Below are positions 1 through 15,024 of a DNA stretch of 64,000 bases, piece after piece. Numbering within the stretch: position 1 is the first letter of the stretch; each line of letters starts with the position of its first letter. The position numbers and the translations under genes were made by a program. Origin of the DNA: Cacajao melanocephalus (Eukaryota > Chordata > Mammalia > Primates > Pitheciidae). The notes beneath the pieces are model-generated. The model was given only the letters and a program-made list of their open reading frames with translations. It did no database searches and had not been told where the DNA came from. The DNA is taken from NCBI GenBank assembly GCA_963573385.1, contig CAUYLG010026878.1, positions 1 through 64,000 of the forward strand, read 5' to 3'.

Positions 1-897
1 TTACCCTTTTTTCTCTAATCTTGCCTTCTCGTTTTATTTCATTGAGTTGATCTTTGACCTCTGATATCCTTTCTTCTGCTTGGTCAATTCGGCTGTTGAA
101 ACTTGTGCATGCTTTGCAAAGTTCTCGTGTTGTGTTTTTCAGCTCCATCAATTCACTTATATTTATCTCTAAGTTATCCATTCTCGTTAGCATTTCGTTA
201 AATCTTCTTTCAAGGTTCTTAGTTTCTTTGCATTGGGTTAGTACATGTTCTTTTAGCTCACAGAAGTTTCCTATTATCCACTTTCTGAAGCCTGATTCTG
301 TCAGTTCATTGCACTCATTCTCTGTCACGCCTTGTTCTCTTGCTGATGAGGAGCTGCGATCCCCTGTAGGAGGAGAGGCATTCTGATTTCGGGTGTTCTC
401 AGCCTTTTTGCACTGGTTTCTTCCCGTTTTTGTGGATTTATCCACCTGTCGTCTTTGTAATTGCCGACTTTCAGATTGGGTCTGAGTGGACGTCCAGCTT
501 GTTGGTGACGAAGTTTTTTCTGTTGCTTAGTTTTCCTTCGGTGGACGCCCCTTCCCTACAGAGCTAGGCCTTCCTGGGTTCAGCTGTGCTTACTGTGAAA
601 CTCTCAAGTCCTCAGCGCTTCCAATTGCTGTTCTCCTTGTGGGGATGGGACCAGCCGAGCCCGACTCAAAGGGCACCCAGTCCTGTATACTCTGCGCTGA
701 GAAGCGCTGCGCCAGGGCGCCGGCGAAACAGCCGCGCTGGCCAAAAGAGTCGCGCTGGTGACCCGTGTGGCTCCTCTGCCGGGAATCTCCCAGTTTGTGG
801 ACAACAGAAATTCGTCTGAAATTGCAGCGTCCACTCACTCTCTGCACTGGGAGCTACAGTCCTGAGCTGCTGCTAATCGGCCATCTTGGATCTCTCT
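1..897 (-). mobile_element. L1 retrotransposon, 5'UTR and start of ORF1 (truncated by window edge)
   Basis: Read on the minus strand, it begins near 897 with the L1 head (a GGAGAGAGATCCAAGATGGCC-type start containing the CAAGATGGCC YY1-binding motif). A shortened primate-type 5'UTR follows, then ORF1. The usual ORF1 start region (ATGGGAAGAAACCAG in relatives) is present, but the start codon reads ACG at 427-425. From there the frame is open to position 1, about 142 codons covering the N-terminal and coiled-coil part of the RNA-binding protein. The copy looks like an older L1PA/L1PB-age element rather than a young L1HS. It lies in REEP3's sense; the known L1 antisense promoter activity would point rightward, toward exon 6, on the opposite strand. 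Confidence 0.85.
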
Positions 898-1506
<609 letters not shown>

Positions 1507-1539
1507 ACCTAATTTTAAATGCATATTAAGAAATGCCAA

Positions 1540-1843
1540 GGCCGGGCAGTGTGGGACATGCCTGTAATCCCACCCAGCACTTAGGGAGGCAGAGGCAGAT
1601 TGCTTGAGACTAGGAGTCTGGGTAACATGGTGAAGCCTCATCTCTACAAAAAATGGAAAAATCAGCAAGTATGGTGGTGCATGCCTATAGTCCTAGCTTC
1701 TCGGGAGGCTGAGACAGGAAGATCACTTGGATCTGGAAGGTCAAAGCTGCAGCGAGCCAAAATTGTACCACTGTACACACTCTAGCCTGGTGACAGACTG
1801 AGATTGTGTCTCAAAATATATAAATTAACAACAACAACAATTT
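1540..1843 (+). mobile_element. AluJ-like, full length
   Basis: Starts GGCCGGGCAGTG and ends with a degraded tail containing AACAACAACAA. The many substitutions suggest an old J-type copy. It faces the preceding Alu. Confidence 0.9.
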
Positions 1844-2029
1844 TAAAAAAAGGGAAATGTCTACATTAGAAACTACCTTATTTTTAATGTACAAATAAGA
1901 CTGATGGTTCCTCTCTCTCAATGGCATCTCCACCTTAATCAACGGCCAATGCTTGATCACTACCTCTTAGATAATAGTCAACAACTTTGTAAAGGTATTT
2001 GTTCTTGCGAGACCTTGGAAGAAAGCTCG

Positions 2030-2208
2030 TTATTTTTTCTTTTTCCTGAGAAAGGGTCTTGCTCTGTCACCTAGGCTGGAGTGCAGTGGTGTGATCATGG
2101 CTCACTTTAGCCCTGACTTCCTGGGCTCAAGTGATTTTCTCATCTGCCTCCCAGGTAGCTGGGTGAGTACCACCATGCTTGGCTGGTTAAAAAATTTTTT
2201 TTGTAGAG
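2030..2208 (-). mobile_element. AluJ-like fragment
   Basis: Reverse-complement Alu beginning GAGAAAGGGTCTTGCTCTGTC and breaking off after TTTTTTGTAGAGATA. The part beyond the A-rich linker is missing. Confidence 0.85.
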
Positions 2209-3485
<1,277 letters not shown>

Positions 3486-3644
3486 GGCAAGTACTAATCT
3501 TATTTAGAGAAAATTTCAGAGAAAAAGAACTATGATTAAATGTAAAAGTAGAAAATATAAGCTTAGAAGTAAATTTTGTCTACCTAAATTCAGATAGTTA
3601 TCATGTATCATATATTATGTTAGTATCCACAAGCCCAATTATGA

Positions 3645-3901
3645 AAGAACCATGTGTGTGTGTATATATTTATATTTTAATTTTACAGTAAGTTCCGGGA
3701 TACATGTACAGAACATGCATGTTTGTTACACAGGTATACATGTCCCATGGTGGTTTGCTACACCTATCAACCCATCATCTAGGTTTTAAGCCCCACATGC
3801 ATTAGGTATTTCTCCTAATGCTCTTCCTCTCCTTGTCCCCCACCCACTGACAGGCCCCAGTGTGTGTTGTTCCCCTTCCTGTGTCCATGTACAAGAACCA
3901 T
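3645..3901 (-). mobile_element. 5'-truncated L1 3' end beside exon 6
   Basis: Read on the minus strand, this is the L1 3'UTR: ACATGGACACAGGAAGG, the GGGGCCTGTC region, CCTAATGCATG, then AACAAACATGCATG and an A-rich end. AAGAACCAT repeats at 3645-3653 and 3893-3901 as a 9-bp target duplication, so the insert is only about 240 bp. It ends 18 nt from the splice donor of exon 6, in the gene's sense. Its tail carries ATTAAA (3681-3676 on the minus strand). Confidence 0.9.
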
Positions 3902-3919
3902 ATATTAAAACAAACACAC

Positions 3920-4067
3920 CTGCTGATTCACTGGGGGCTGGTTTACTTTTCTTTTTTGCTTCTGGTAGAGGTTGGTATGGTCTTTGTCCCACAGGCTCAT
4001 CACCTTGGATAGCTGTTAAATCATGCATACTGAAGCTTCTTAAACGTTCAGTTATTGCTCCTTGGCT
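3920..4067 (-). CDS. REEP3: REEP3 exon 6 (about residues 140-188)
   Basis: This 148-nt exon follows a weak AAATAG acceptor (AG at 4069-4068) and ends CAG/GTGTGT at 3920/3919. It encodes SQGAITERLRSFSMHDL, then a TAIQGDEPVGQRPYQPLPEA stretch, then a lysine-rich KKKSKPAPSESA stretch. The final glycine codon is split after its first base. The SFSMHDL motif is shared in kind with REEP1. The basic, proline-rich stretch belongs to the disordered C-terminal tail linked to microtubule binding in REEP3/4 (family knowledge, not visible here). The weak acceptor and the non-consensus +3 to +5 bases of the donor suggest a moderately inefficient exon. If the donor is not used, the frame stays open for 44 more residues into an L1 fragment, ending at a TAA at 3788-3786. 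Confidence 0.95.
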
Positions 4068-4139
4068 CTATTTAACAGAGAATTGATAGATCCAAGAAAA
4101 GAATACTTTAAAAATATTTAGTATGTTTACATTTAACTA

Positions 4140-4345
4140 TCCCTGAACATTTTATTAAGATAACTTCAGAAAAGCTGAAAGAATTGTACAGTGAACACCC
4201 AATATTGTTTACAATTTGCAGTATCTGCTTTCTCACATATCTAGCATCTATTCATCCATGAATTCATTTTCTTTTTTCATGCATTTCAAAGTAAGTTGTA
4301 GACATCAGTACATTTCACCCCAAACATTTCAGCATCATATTTAAT
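4140..4345 (-). mobile_element. Ancient L1M-like fragment
   Basis: The text GAAAGAATTGTACAGTGAACACCC, followed by CATTTCAAAGTAAGTTG and TACATTTCACCCC, matches a widespread old L1 (L1M) 3' segment in reverse orientation. The subfamily was not determined. Confidence 0.6.
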
Positions 4346-4371
4346 TTAATTTAATTAAAAATTTTTTTTAT

Positions 4372-4447
4372 GAGAGAAAGAAAGGAGAAAGAAAAAGAGG
4401 GAGAGAGAACAGGATTCTTGCTCTATTGCCCAGGCTAGAATGCAATC
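4372..4447 (-). mobile_element. Purine-rich tract with an Alu stub
   Basis: A GAGAGAAAGAAAGGAG-type simple tract runs into about 40 bp of reverse Alu text (TTGCTCTATTGCCCAGGCTAG). The Alu then stops abruptly. Confidence 0.6.
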
Positions 4448-4734
4448 TTAAAAAGGTATTAAAAACCTCTTTTATGCCGATAATTGTGCTTAACAACGGA
4501 GACAGCAAGGAATAAGGGAAGAAAATAACAAACAGCCAACCAATATTTCACTTAAGTCTGTGAAATGCTATGCAAATACTGAAGAGTAATTTACTTCCAA
4601 TTATGTAGTCACTTTCAGAATAGGTGTAATATGATACTGAGAAAAATGTATGTTTTGTAGACCTGGGGTGGAGAATTCTATAAATATTCACTAAGTTTAC
4701 TTATTCCAGATCTAAATTCAAATCATAGATGTCC

Positions 4735-4872
4735 CTATTAATTTTCTATCTCGTTGATCCATTGAATATTAACAATGCGGTGTCAAAATCTCCCGCTATT
4801 ATTGTGCGGGAGTCCAAATCTCTTTATAAGTCATTAAGAACTTGTCTTATGTATCTGGGTGCTCATATTTAA
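4735..4872 (-). mobile_element. L1 ORF2 fragment
   Basis: The stretch around TTATTGTGCGGGAGTCCAAA and AAGAACTTGTCTTATG, followed by TATCTGGGTGCTCATATTT, is the reverse complement of a conserved L1 ORF2 segment. Confidence 0.7.
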
Positions 4873-4992
4873 TTTTAAAGTGTAAAAGATGTATGATGAC
4901 CTTACCCTCAGAGTAAATGGCATCCATAATGTTGCTGTCTCCTAAAACTAGCGCTCTGGGGCTTAAACTTTAAGATTTAGGGCAACTTTCAA

Positions 4993-5294
4993 TTTTTTGT
5001 TTTATGTATTTATTTAGAGACAGAGTCGCCTCTGTCACCCAGGCTGGAGTGCAGTGGTGTGACCTTGGCTACTGTAACCTCTGCCTCCCAGGTTCAAGTG
5101 ATTCTCCTGTCTCAGCCTCCCAAGTAGCTGGGATTACAGGCGTGTGCACCATGCCAGCTAATTTTTGTATTTTTAACAGAGATGGGGTTTCACCATGTTG
5201 GCCAGGCTGGTCTCGAACTCCTGATCTCAGGGGATCCACCTGCCTCAGCCTCCCAAAGTGCTGAGATTACAGGTGGGAGCCCCCACACCTGGCC
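4993..5294 (-). mobile_element. Alu, full length
   Basis: Reverse Alu with a T-rich start; it contains GTCACCCAGGCTGGAGTGCA and ends CCCACACCTGGCC. Confidence 0.93.
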
Positions 5295-5524
5295 AAGGGC
5301 TACTTTTTAAAGTAAAAGAGACATGACATTGTTTTAAAGCTAAGCTAAGTCAGGACTGGTAATGGCTCTTCCTAGAATGAGTCAAAAAAATGTAAGAGCC
5401 AAAGAATCTGGAATACAAAATGACAGTCAATTAATGAATTAACTATCTGGCAAGACATATCTACTACTCTATATATGACTTTAAGTCCTTTCCCTTAACA
5501 ATATGGCAGACACTAGGCACAGGT

Positions 5525-5685
5525 GGGCATTTAAATGGAAATTAAGTAAAGTTAAATAAAATACAACATTCAGTTCTTTAATTGCACTAGCCACTTTTCA
5601 AACGTTCAATAGCTGCGTGTGGCTAGTGGCTACTGTATTGGATGGTGCAGATACGGAACATTTCCAACACGGCAGCTCTGAAAGA
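5525..5685 (+). mobile_element. hAT/MER-type DNA transposon fossil
   Basis: GCACTAGCCACTTTTCAAACG, followed by GTGGCTAGTGGCTACTGTATTGG and AGATACGGAACATTTCCA, is the signature of a common non-autonomous hAT-Charlie repeat with internal GTGGCTAGTGGCTAC symmetry. The exact MER name is uncertain. A poly-A run follows at about 5755-5773. Confidence 0.6.
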
Positions 5686-5773
5686 GACATTTTCTGAACT
5701 GTTTATGCATAACTACATTTCCCCTGCTAAAGTATAAAGCTTTGTAAAAGCAGGAAAAAAAAAAAAAAAAAAA

Positions 5774-7933
5774 GAAAGAAATCTAAATTTACCTACTTTA
5801 AATTTGCATAGCATATAGATGAGTCACTTCTTATTTATAGCTAGATTAAAAATATTCTTCTAAGGGTTTTTTTATACTTATTATTTCTTCTTTTCACACA
5901 TATGAATTTATGATTTCCTCTAGTTACAGTGTTACCATAGAAACTAATCCATAATGGTTCATCTCTAAATTTCAAAGTCAAAGGTGCTACAAACATTTGG
6001 GCATTACTGTTAACTTGTATTTTATACTCAAGGAAAAGGTTTTAATTTATGAGTCTTGATTCAGTTACTCTGGGTTAATAAAATATTATGTCAAAACCAA
6101 ATGCCATTTCCATATCCCACTTGAGCTGTGTATTTCTACCATATTTTTGAATTGTGATAAGAAATCATTAAAGGTCTATATTCTCAATAAAAATAATTGG
6201 ATTTCACACATTTAAAAAACATTTGTGGCATGGTTTAATTCATTATACATGGTTCCTCCTTATTGGATATCATTTACTTATCAAACAGATAGTTGACAGA
6301 AGACTTCGGAGACATACTACAAGGAGGTGACCAGTGTTCATCTGAAACAGATGCCTTGTTTTCCCAGAAATGTCATTCTCTTTATTTCATCTTTGTAGTC
6401 TTGTGCCCTCTCTCAGCAATTCCTGATTTCTTTATCTACTGCCACACAGATGACAAATGACATGCACGTCCATGATACCCTTCACCAAATTCACATGCGA
6501 TTTCCAAGGCTGGCTATAATTCGCAAACCCTCGAAGTCAAGAAAGTACATTTCAGGATACAAATGTCTTGAAGTGTTAACAGAATCAGTCTAGTTTTATA
6601 ATTATATTATCCACAAACTTTGGTATGTTTAACAAGCATAATCAACAAATTTCTTGGGACATACGTCACAAGTGAAAGCACATACTACTGTTACTTCTAT
6701 TGTTGTGATAGGTATATTTTGCCTCTAGAGCAAGACTGTAAGACACTAGAGGAGAGGGACAAATCTTAGGCTTCTTCTATTCTCCTGGTACACCTGGTAT
6801 GCTACTGATATTGAGCATGTAATAATTAAACAAAATACTCCTTATGTCCCTTCTTTTTCATTACTCTTGACTGCTAAAGTCAAGAGTTCTCCATAGGTAG
6901 CAGCATGTTTTAATGTAAACACTGTAGGTTTTATGCAGAGGTTCAGCAGCAAACTACAGGTATGGCCACAGGTCTCTCCTAGTCCACAGGTGGACAGATG
7001 ATACCACCCACCAAGGGTTCACTTCAGGTTTAGATTAAACATGAGCAAGGCAAGGCTCAACCTTGAGGTGTCTAGGTGATCTATCTACAGCCTGGATTTA
7101 AATTAAGCTCTTGAGTAACCAATGCTACTATTATGAATACTCAACTATTATCAATCCCTTCAAGGCTTTCAGGAAAGCCAGGTAGTGTAGGGAAAAGCAA
7201 AAAGGGAATATGAGCCCTCTTTGAGAACCTCCAACAGTTTAACAGCCATTATCACCTTGGACAATTGGACCTTCCACTGTACACATATTTATGGGCCCAG
7301 AATAAAACTAATATAAGGGAGAAATTGGTGCAGTATTGTGAACTTCGGAAATATTATATAAATTACAAGTATCCAATGTAACCAGTTTAATGGATTGGTA
7401 TAATTATAAAGTAATCACTTCTGAAGGCCACCTTATTCCCTCCAGTTTCTACATTTTCAACACAAAAAGCCCAGTAATAAAGGAACTATATTTGCTATAT
7501 TAATGGTAAGTAGAGATATCTTCCCTCTACCTTAGAATTCTATATCACAAGCATGTTGCAAGTATACAGTGTGGCTGTAAGTAGGCAGGGAAAAATGCAA
7601 AACTAACAACACTACGATGTTTAGGTAGACAGAATGGGTGACTTTTTTCTTTTTAAAAATATTGTCTTTAATATTACAAAATTAGTCAATATGCAGTACA
7701 CTATAAGAAATTCTGATTCATTTCTCACCCATGTTTCCTGTATCTAATGCTTTACTCCCAACAATATAAGAAAATGATCTATTTTTGAGGCCAGAAAGAG
7801 AACATTATAGTCACTTGTAAATAACAATGCTAAAAGGTATTGGTTTTGTTTAAATGAATAATGATTTGTGTATCTATTTTCTTCTATTTAATTTATATAA
7901 TATTAAGCCAAAAGTATAAGAAAAAAGAGTAAA
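5774..7933. other. Intron 5 sequence, nothing recognised
   Basis: Some 2.2 kb of AT-rich intron. I see no bounded exon, no CpG cluster and no recognisable repeat. Confidence 0.4.
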
Positions 7934-8068
7934 GGATCTGGTGCAGCGGCTCACGCCTGCAATCCTAACACTTTAGGAGGCAAAGGTGGGAGGATCACGT
8001 GAGGCCAGGAGTTTGAGGCTTCAGTGAGCTGTGATCACAACACTGCACTCTAGCCTGGATGACAGAGT
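7934..8068 (+). mobile_element. Alu monomer or internally deleted AluJ
   Basis: GTGCAGCGGCTCACGCCTG leads directly through GAGGCCAGGAGTTTGAGGC to CACTGCACTCTAGCCTGG in about 135 bp. It is therefore a monomer-like form lacking the usual second arm. Confidence 0.8.
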
Positions 8069-8845
8069 TCTAGTCTAGTCTGCTGTATGGAAACAGCAGT
8101 CTTAGTCAATAAAGAGGAAAGGCGAGATTACCATCTACAAGATAATTCTGTATCTCAGCACTTTAGATCCTATTCTCTGCAGAATTGTCTGTACTCTGTG
8201 TATGTTAAAATTGATCCTAACAATCAAAGTAACAGATTATGATGAGAATGCAAAAGTCAAAGTAATTAAGTATCCTGTAGAATAGTTTACATATTGAAAC
8301 TGATCATTGTGAGCAGAATTGTTCCTGAACCATCTGAACTTCAGGTGGCACTAAATTCTCAGCTTTTGGATTTAGATGGGCCCAAATGCCTCTTTAAGAA
8401 ACTGAGAACACTGCAGGGGCTGACTTGGCAGAGGGCTGGGTCCAGAGCTAGTACACTCAGGCTCTGGAAGGGATTCTTTTGCCGCGAAGCAGCTCCCCAC
8501 ACCGGCTCCACAAGAGCACATTTATATCCAAGGGCACTAGGACATCTGACTGTCTATTCGAGTATTTAAGCACATGGTTGGCATCCATAAAAAGGAACCC
8601 TGCATGTATGATTAATTCTAATTTCTTTACACTCAAACAATGCTGCCTTTGTTTAAATACTTCATTTCCTGGTTAAACACTACATTAAAATTACTATATT
8701 TTGTGTTAAATAAGGGGAATTTATTTTGTTTGTCAGCACCTTTGTATAAAGCCTTCAATTTATTTTCTTCACATTTTTAATCATGGATTAAAAAACATAT
8801 AACCAGCAATGCTTTATAATCTTACAAGCACAAAATATCCTTTTA
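8069..8845. other. Intron 5 sequence, nothing recognised
   Basis: A 91-codon open frame at 8294-8569 (plus) has no recognised family and no compositional support. I treat it as chance. Confidence 0.4.
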
Positions 8846-8853
8846 CAGAATAA

Positions 8854-9166
<313 letters not shown>

Positions 9167-9510
9167 CAGAATAATTCTTATACTATTCAGTAATGAAGAG
9201 CCACTAAGCTCTATTTCTTGTTGATCCTTGACGTTACATTATAATTGCAGATAAGGTTAGTTTCCAGTTTTTAAGGAAATCCCATTTCCCTATGCACATT
9301 CAACAATTAATCTGATAAAGCCCAGGATGGAACTGACTGCATTTGCATTAGGTGAGTAATATATTTTAGTGTTTTTAAGATTACCGAAGGACATTGATAA
9401 CATGGAGAAACATTTTAAAAAGGAAGTAAAAATTATTTGTAACCTATCACCAAAACTACCTATTTATATATCTTTTAGTTTTTTCTGACTCATCATACAT
9501 ACTTTTAGAG

Positions 9511-9721
9511 CAGTTTCTCAACCTTAACACTCTTGCTCTTTTGCATTAGGTAATTTTTTGTTGTGGGGAGCTGTTCTGTGCTTTGTAGGATATTAAGCAG
9601 CATCCCTGGCCTTTGCTTACCCACTAGGTATCAGTAGCAGCCCCCTCTTAGTGGTGACAACCTAAAATGTCCCTTGGTAAAAGGGTAGGAGCACAAAATT
9701 GCCTCCAGTTGAGTACCACTG
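9511..9721 (+). mobile_element. MER20-like hAT element with intact ends
   Basis: Starts CAGTTTCTCAACCTTAACA and ends GTTGAGTACCACTG, which form imperfect inverted ends. The interior (TTTTTTGTTGTGGGGAGCTG, AGCAGCATCCCTGGCC) matches MER20. TTTTAGAG occurs immediately on both sides (9503-9510 and 9722-9729), the 8-bp duplication expected of hAT transposons. Confidence 0.88.
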
Positions 9722-9729
9722 TTTTAGAG

Positions 9730-11394
9730 ATATAAGACGTGCTAGAAATCAGGTTTCACCTCTTCGTTTTACAGGTGAGAAAAATTAATACTTAGATCCA
9801 TGAACATGATTTGCCCAAAATTTCATGGCTGATTTGTGGAAGAATCAGCACTAGAAAAAAAATCCAGATTAACTCAATTGCTGTAGCATTCAATGTTTGT
9901 TATATCATTCTGCTTCCCTAGATTGTAGGAAAAATAGTACAACCTTCTTTTTTCCATTGTCTGGACAAAGGTTCTTTCCTTTTTTTTTTTTTTTTTAACT
10001 GTATAATGCTAAGCAGCTGTATGTCCTCAAAACCATTCACAAACAGCCATAAAAATGGCAGTAAGATGTTAGGATTTTTGGATCATTTAAAGTCAATTAG
10101 ATTTCAACAATTTCACCTGTAAAGTTCAGAAGTCTGTGGTAATTGATTTCTGATATCTGCTAAAGAAATTCACCAAGAAAAGGCTGCCAGAAAAATTCAA
10201 AGACATAGTTAATCCAACTAACAGTATTTTGCTTCATCTGTCCTTCATCTGTCAGTAGTGCTGCTCATGTGCACAAAACCATACATTTCTCATGTGAAAA
10301 GCTATGGAATGCTGTACATCCTCAGCAAAATCCTTGTAAGTCCTTCATATGTTTATGCTTTGCTCAGCCAAATAGACTTGTACAGTGACCTTGCAAACAG
10401 ATGCCTGGTAATGAGGTCATAGAACTGAGTAACATTTTCAGAAAATTGCTTTACGGTGTAATAAATGTTCTGGTTAGATTCCTATTTTCAACTTTAACAT
10501 GCTCAGGTGGTTCAGCCTGGGAAACCTAGTCAGGATTATTGCCTGTTCTTAAAAGGTCACACCAAGAGTCCAAGAATTTTTAGCCTGAAAGATACTTTAA
10601 ACAAACTATATATTGTAAAAATCTTAAATAATTCTGAAATCTTACTGTTGGCTTTCTTGCAGCTTCTCCTTAAACCTGACCTATTTCCTATTTCAGTTTC
10701 AATTTACTCTCAGTATGAAGTGTCTGGTTCAGTGATTCTTCTATGACAATACCCTTGTTTGACATCTGCAGAGATGAAACTAATTTTGTGTACTTTAAAA
10801 TAAGCATAGTGTAACGAGGCAAATCAGGTTAACATTATGCTATGTTCAGCATATTTAATGACCATTTCTAGTGAATACAGGCTCCAGGATGGGGTCTCCA
10901 ACATTCCTGTGCTCATGATAAGAATGGTGATGGTTACCTCATATACAGGGATGTTATGGATAAAAGAATCACAACATTGCAAACAAATGGGGACAGTTCT
11001 AAACCCAGTATCCGATTTCATTTAGGGGATATGGGTTTCTATTTGTTTTACAGTAGTGACTTAGATGATCTTTATCACTATTCCTACCTTTGGGGTGGAC
11101 AGGTGATTTTAAGGTGTTAAACATATAAATTAAAAGAAACAATATATCACAAAGAAGAGAGCCAGAGAAATACATACAGGATTTTTGTTTGATGATTATA
11201 AATTAATGTAATTTACACATTGTTTTTGTTTTCATGGCATTTTTAAAGAAAAGAATCCCTGTGAGATAATGCTTATTTTAATAATGGAGGGTTATGTGTG
11301 GGGTCTTATCACCCAGAGGTGAAATAAAATTTTTGTGGGCTATTCTCTACCTAATACAGCCATTAGCTCCAGACAGACAGTGGCTTGTGCGGGT
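9730..11394. other. Intron 5 sequence with a lone poly-T tract
   Basis: Apart from a poly-T run near 9979-9996, nothing recognisable. Open frames at 10507-10746 and 10837-11025 show no family resemblance. Confidence 0.4.
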
Positions 11395-11478
11395 AAGGGT
11401 TGTACCTATCTCGTTCATTGCTACATCCCAGTACCTACCATGTAGCAGGCATTAAATAAACAGATGCTGAATAAATAA
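11395..11478 (+). repeat. L2 3' end remnant
   Basis: CATTGCTACATCCCAGTACC, then TAGCAGGCATTAAATAAACAG and GCTGAATAAAT, resembles the L2 3' terminus. Confidence 0.65.
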
Positions 11479-12657
<1,179 letters not shown>

Positions 12658-12660
12658 TAT

Positions 12661-12964
<304 letters not shown>

Positions 12965-14239
12965 TTCTCACTGGTTTTGGTATCATCCCTGTGCAGCATG
13001 AACAATCCTCTTGGCTTTGTATGTCCAGAGATAACTCTCCTGGCACCTTTCATGCACCACATCCAATTTTGGCTGGCTACACTTTGGACTTGCTGTGTGG
13101 TGTTCTCTCCGGGAGTTTTTGTCATCTCTTTTCTGTGATGAATAACTTGTTTCCCAGATCTCCTGGGTTTCCTTTTTTGTGGACCATTCCCTAGCTCTGT
13201 GAGCATATCTGCTCTGACAAAAGATGACCGGTAGGTAAATCTTGTGACTCTGCATGTCTAGAATTAAGAAATTTCTTAATTCTAAGTTCACACAATTGAA
13301 GGCTTGACTATTACAGCACTTGAGGGTGAAAATCATGATGGTATCATGGATGGTATTACTCTGTCTTCAAGCATTCATTGTCACTATTTAGATATTTAAT
13401 GCCATTCTGATTCTACATCATTTGAATGTGTCATGCTTTTTATATCTGGAATCTTTATGAATTCTCTCCTTATCACTGGTGTTTTGGGATACCCAATGAC
13501 TTCACTTAGAGTCAGTCATCCTTTTCATTCATTGTGTTAAGTACTTTGTGGGTCCTTTCAATCTGAAGATTCATATCCTTCAGTTCTGGGAAATCTTACT
13601 GTATTATTTCTTTGATAATTACATCTATTCCCTCTTTTTAGAATTCCCATGGTTGAATTATCTCTTGGATAATCTTTTTTAGCAGATATGGAAATCAGGA
13701 ATGCATTTTCACTAAGCAAGAAATAAAAGGCAAAATGAACTTCTAAAATAAAACACAGTTCTTTAAGCTGAAAATTTTGCTATTTCTATATTCATTTATA
13801 AACCTATCCTAATAAAAGAAAAAGCCTTTAAAAGCCAAATAAGAGAAAAACTATACTATATTGAAGTGATGATCATTAATAATCATTAATAATATAGTTG
13901 TTTTACATGTATAGTGCTGCATAATTAATACATTTCCATTTAACCCTCAATGGAATGCTATTAGGTATATAATTTGAATTTTCCTTCTTGTTCATTATAT
14001 TCATTTTGATACTTGAGCCAAAGACCTCTCTGAAAAGTTGAAGTGCCCTCATTTCATATCCCTTCACCATTATAGTTATATAAAATCACCGCTTAACTAG
14101 AATATTTATTTCCATAGCGTTGTTTTAGTTCAAGACAACTAAAAGAGCCTAATTTCAAAGCAGAATACTATTCAGTCTCAATTTAACGTAATAGCCAAAA
14201 ACTTAAGTTTTCACTTGAATCTTGAATGGAGATAGACAC
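12965..14239. other. Intron 5, unidentified sequence with a 26-bp palindrome
   Basis: Part of this stretch (about 13010-13700) reads like an old interspersed repeat (TTCAGTTCTGGGAAAT, then TATTATTTCTTTGATAA), but I cannot name it. A perfect 26-bp palindrome lies at 13259-13284 (arms TAGAATTAAGAAA and TTTCTTAATTCTA). Confidence 0.4.
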
Positions 14240-14370
14240 ATGATATTTATGTTTATTGGGCTCCTACTATATGCAAGCAAGCACTGTGCTTTTATATATT
14301 CTCACAGATATATTACCCCCATTTTATACATGAAGCAACTAAGGAACACAGAAGGGTATTTTCTCTCCAT
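14240..14370 (-). repeat. MIR remnant
   Basis: TATTGGGCTCCTACTATATGC, then CCCCCATTTTATACATGAAG and AACTAAGGAACACAGAAGG, is the MIR core in reverse orientation. Confidence 0.7.
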
Positions 14371-15024
14371 ACCAAACACACCAAAACCAATTATGTTACA
14401 GTATTTAAAATAAACCACACAAATTACAACATGCAAAGAAATCCAAAACCATGATGCAAATTTTTACAGAGCACATTCATGGATAACTTGGCTTGCAAAC
14501 ACAACAAATGACATTAGTAATTGGCTAAGTATAAGCTCACATTTTAAGAACAGACTTTTTCATGCCTTATTTTGAATAATCAGTTACCTCATATTGATTG
14601 AAGTAGAGGTGCAGAAGTAAGCCAGAAATCCTACCAAGATATTGCCATTGAGAAAGAGACAGAAAAAGAGAGAGAGAAAGAACACCAAAGACAGAGAAAG
14701 AAACAGTGGTCATCTTTACTTCAGGTGATTTACTCAAACTACTTTAAGGTCATTAAGTGGGACAATTATGACTAAATGACATTTTCAGGTATTTATTATT
14801 TATTAACTACCTCTCATTTTGTGATCAATTAAGAGATTCAAAATAAGTAGAGAAAATATAAAATTAAAATATCTTTAAAATTATTTACTTGTTTTCCAGT
14901 ATTAGAAAAATAAACATACAGCAAAATTCTGCCACAATTTTATAATGGTTTGAAATAAAAAGCCACCTTACTTTATTTGTTGACTTAATATGACATTGGA
15001 TTAAAAAGGTAAATGCACAATTAC
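14371..15024. other. Intron 5 sequence downstream of exon 5
   Basis: Contains a purine-rich GA tract at about 14648-14705. Otherwise AT-rich, with nothing recognised. Confidence 0.45.

Noticed and set aside
4033..4036. Possible amino-acid variant in exon 6 (alanine in the SFSMHDLTAIQGDEP stretch)
   Set aside because: My memory of the reference residue here is not reliable, and the paralogue REEP1 has a threonine in the comparable place. No claim is made.
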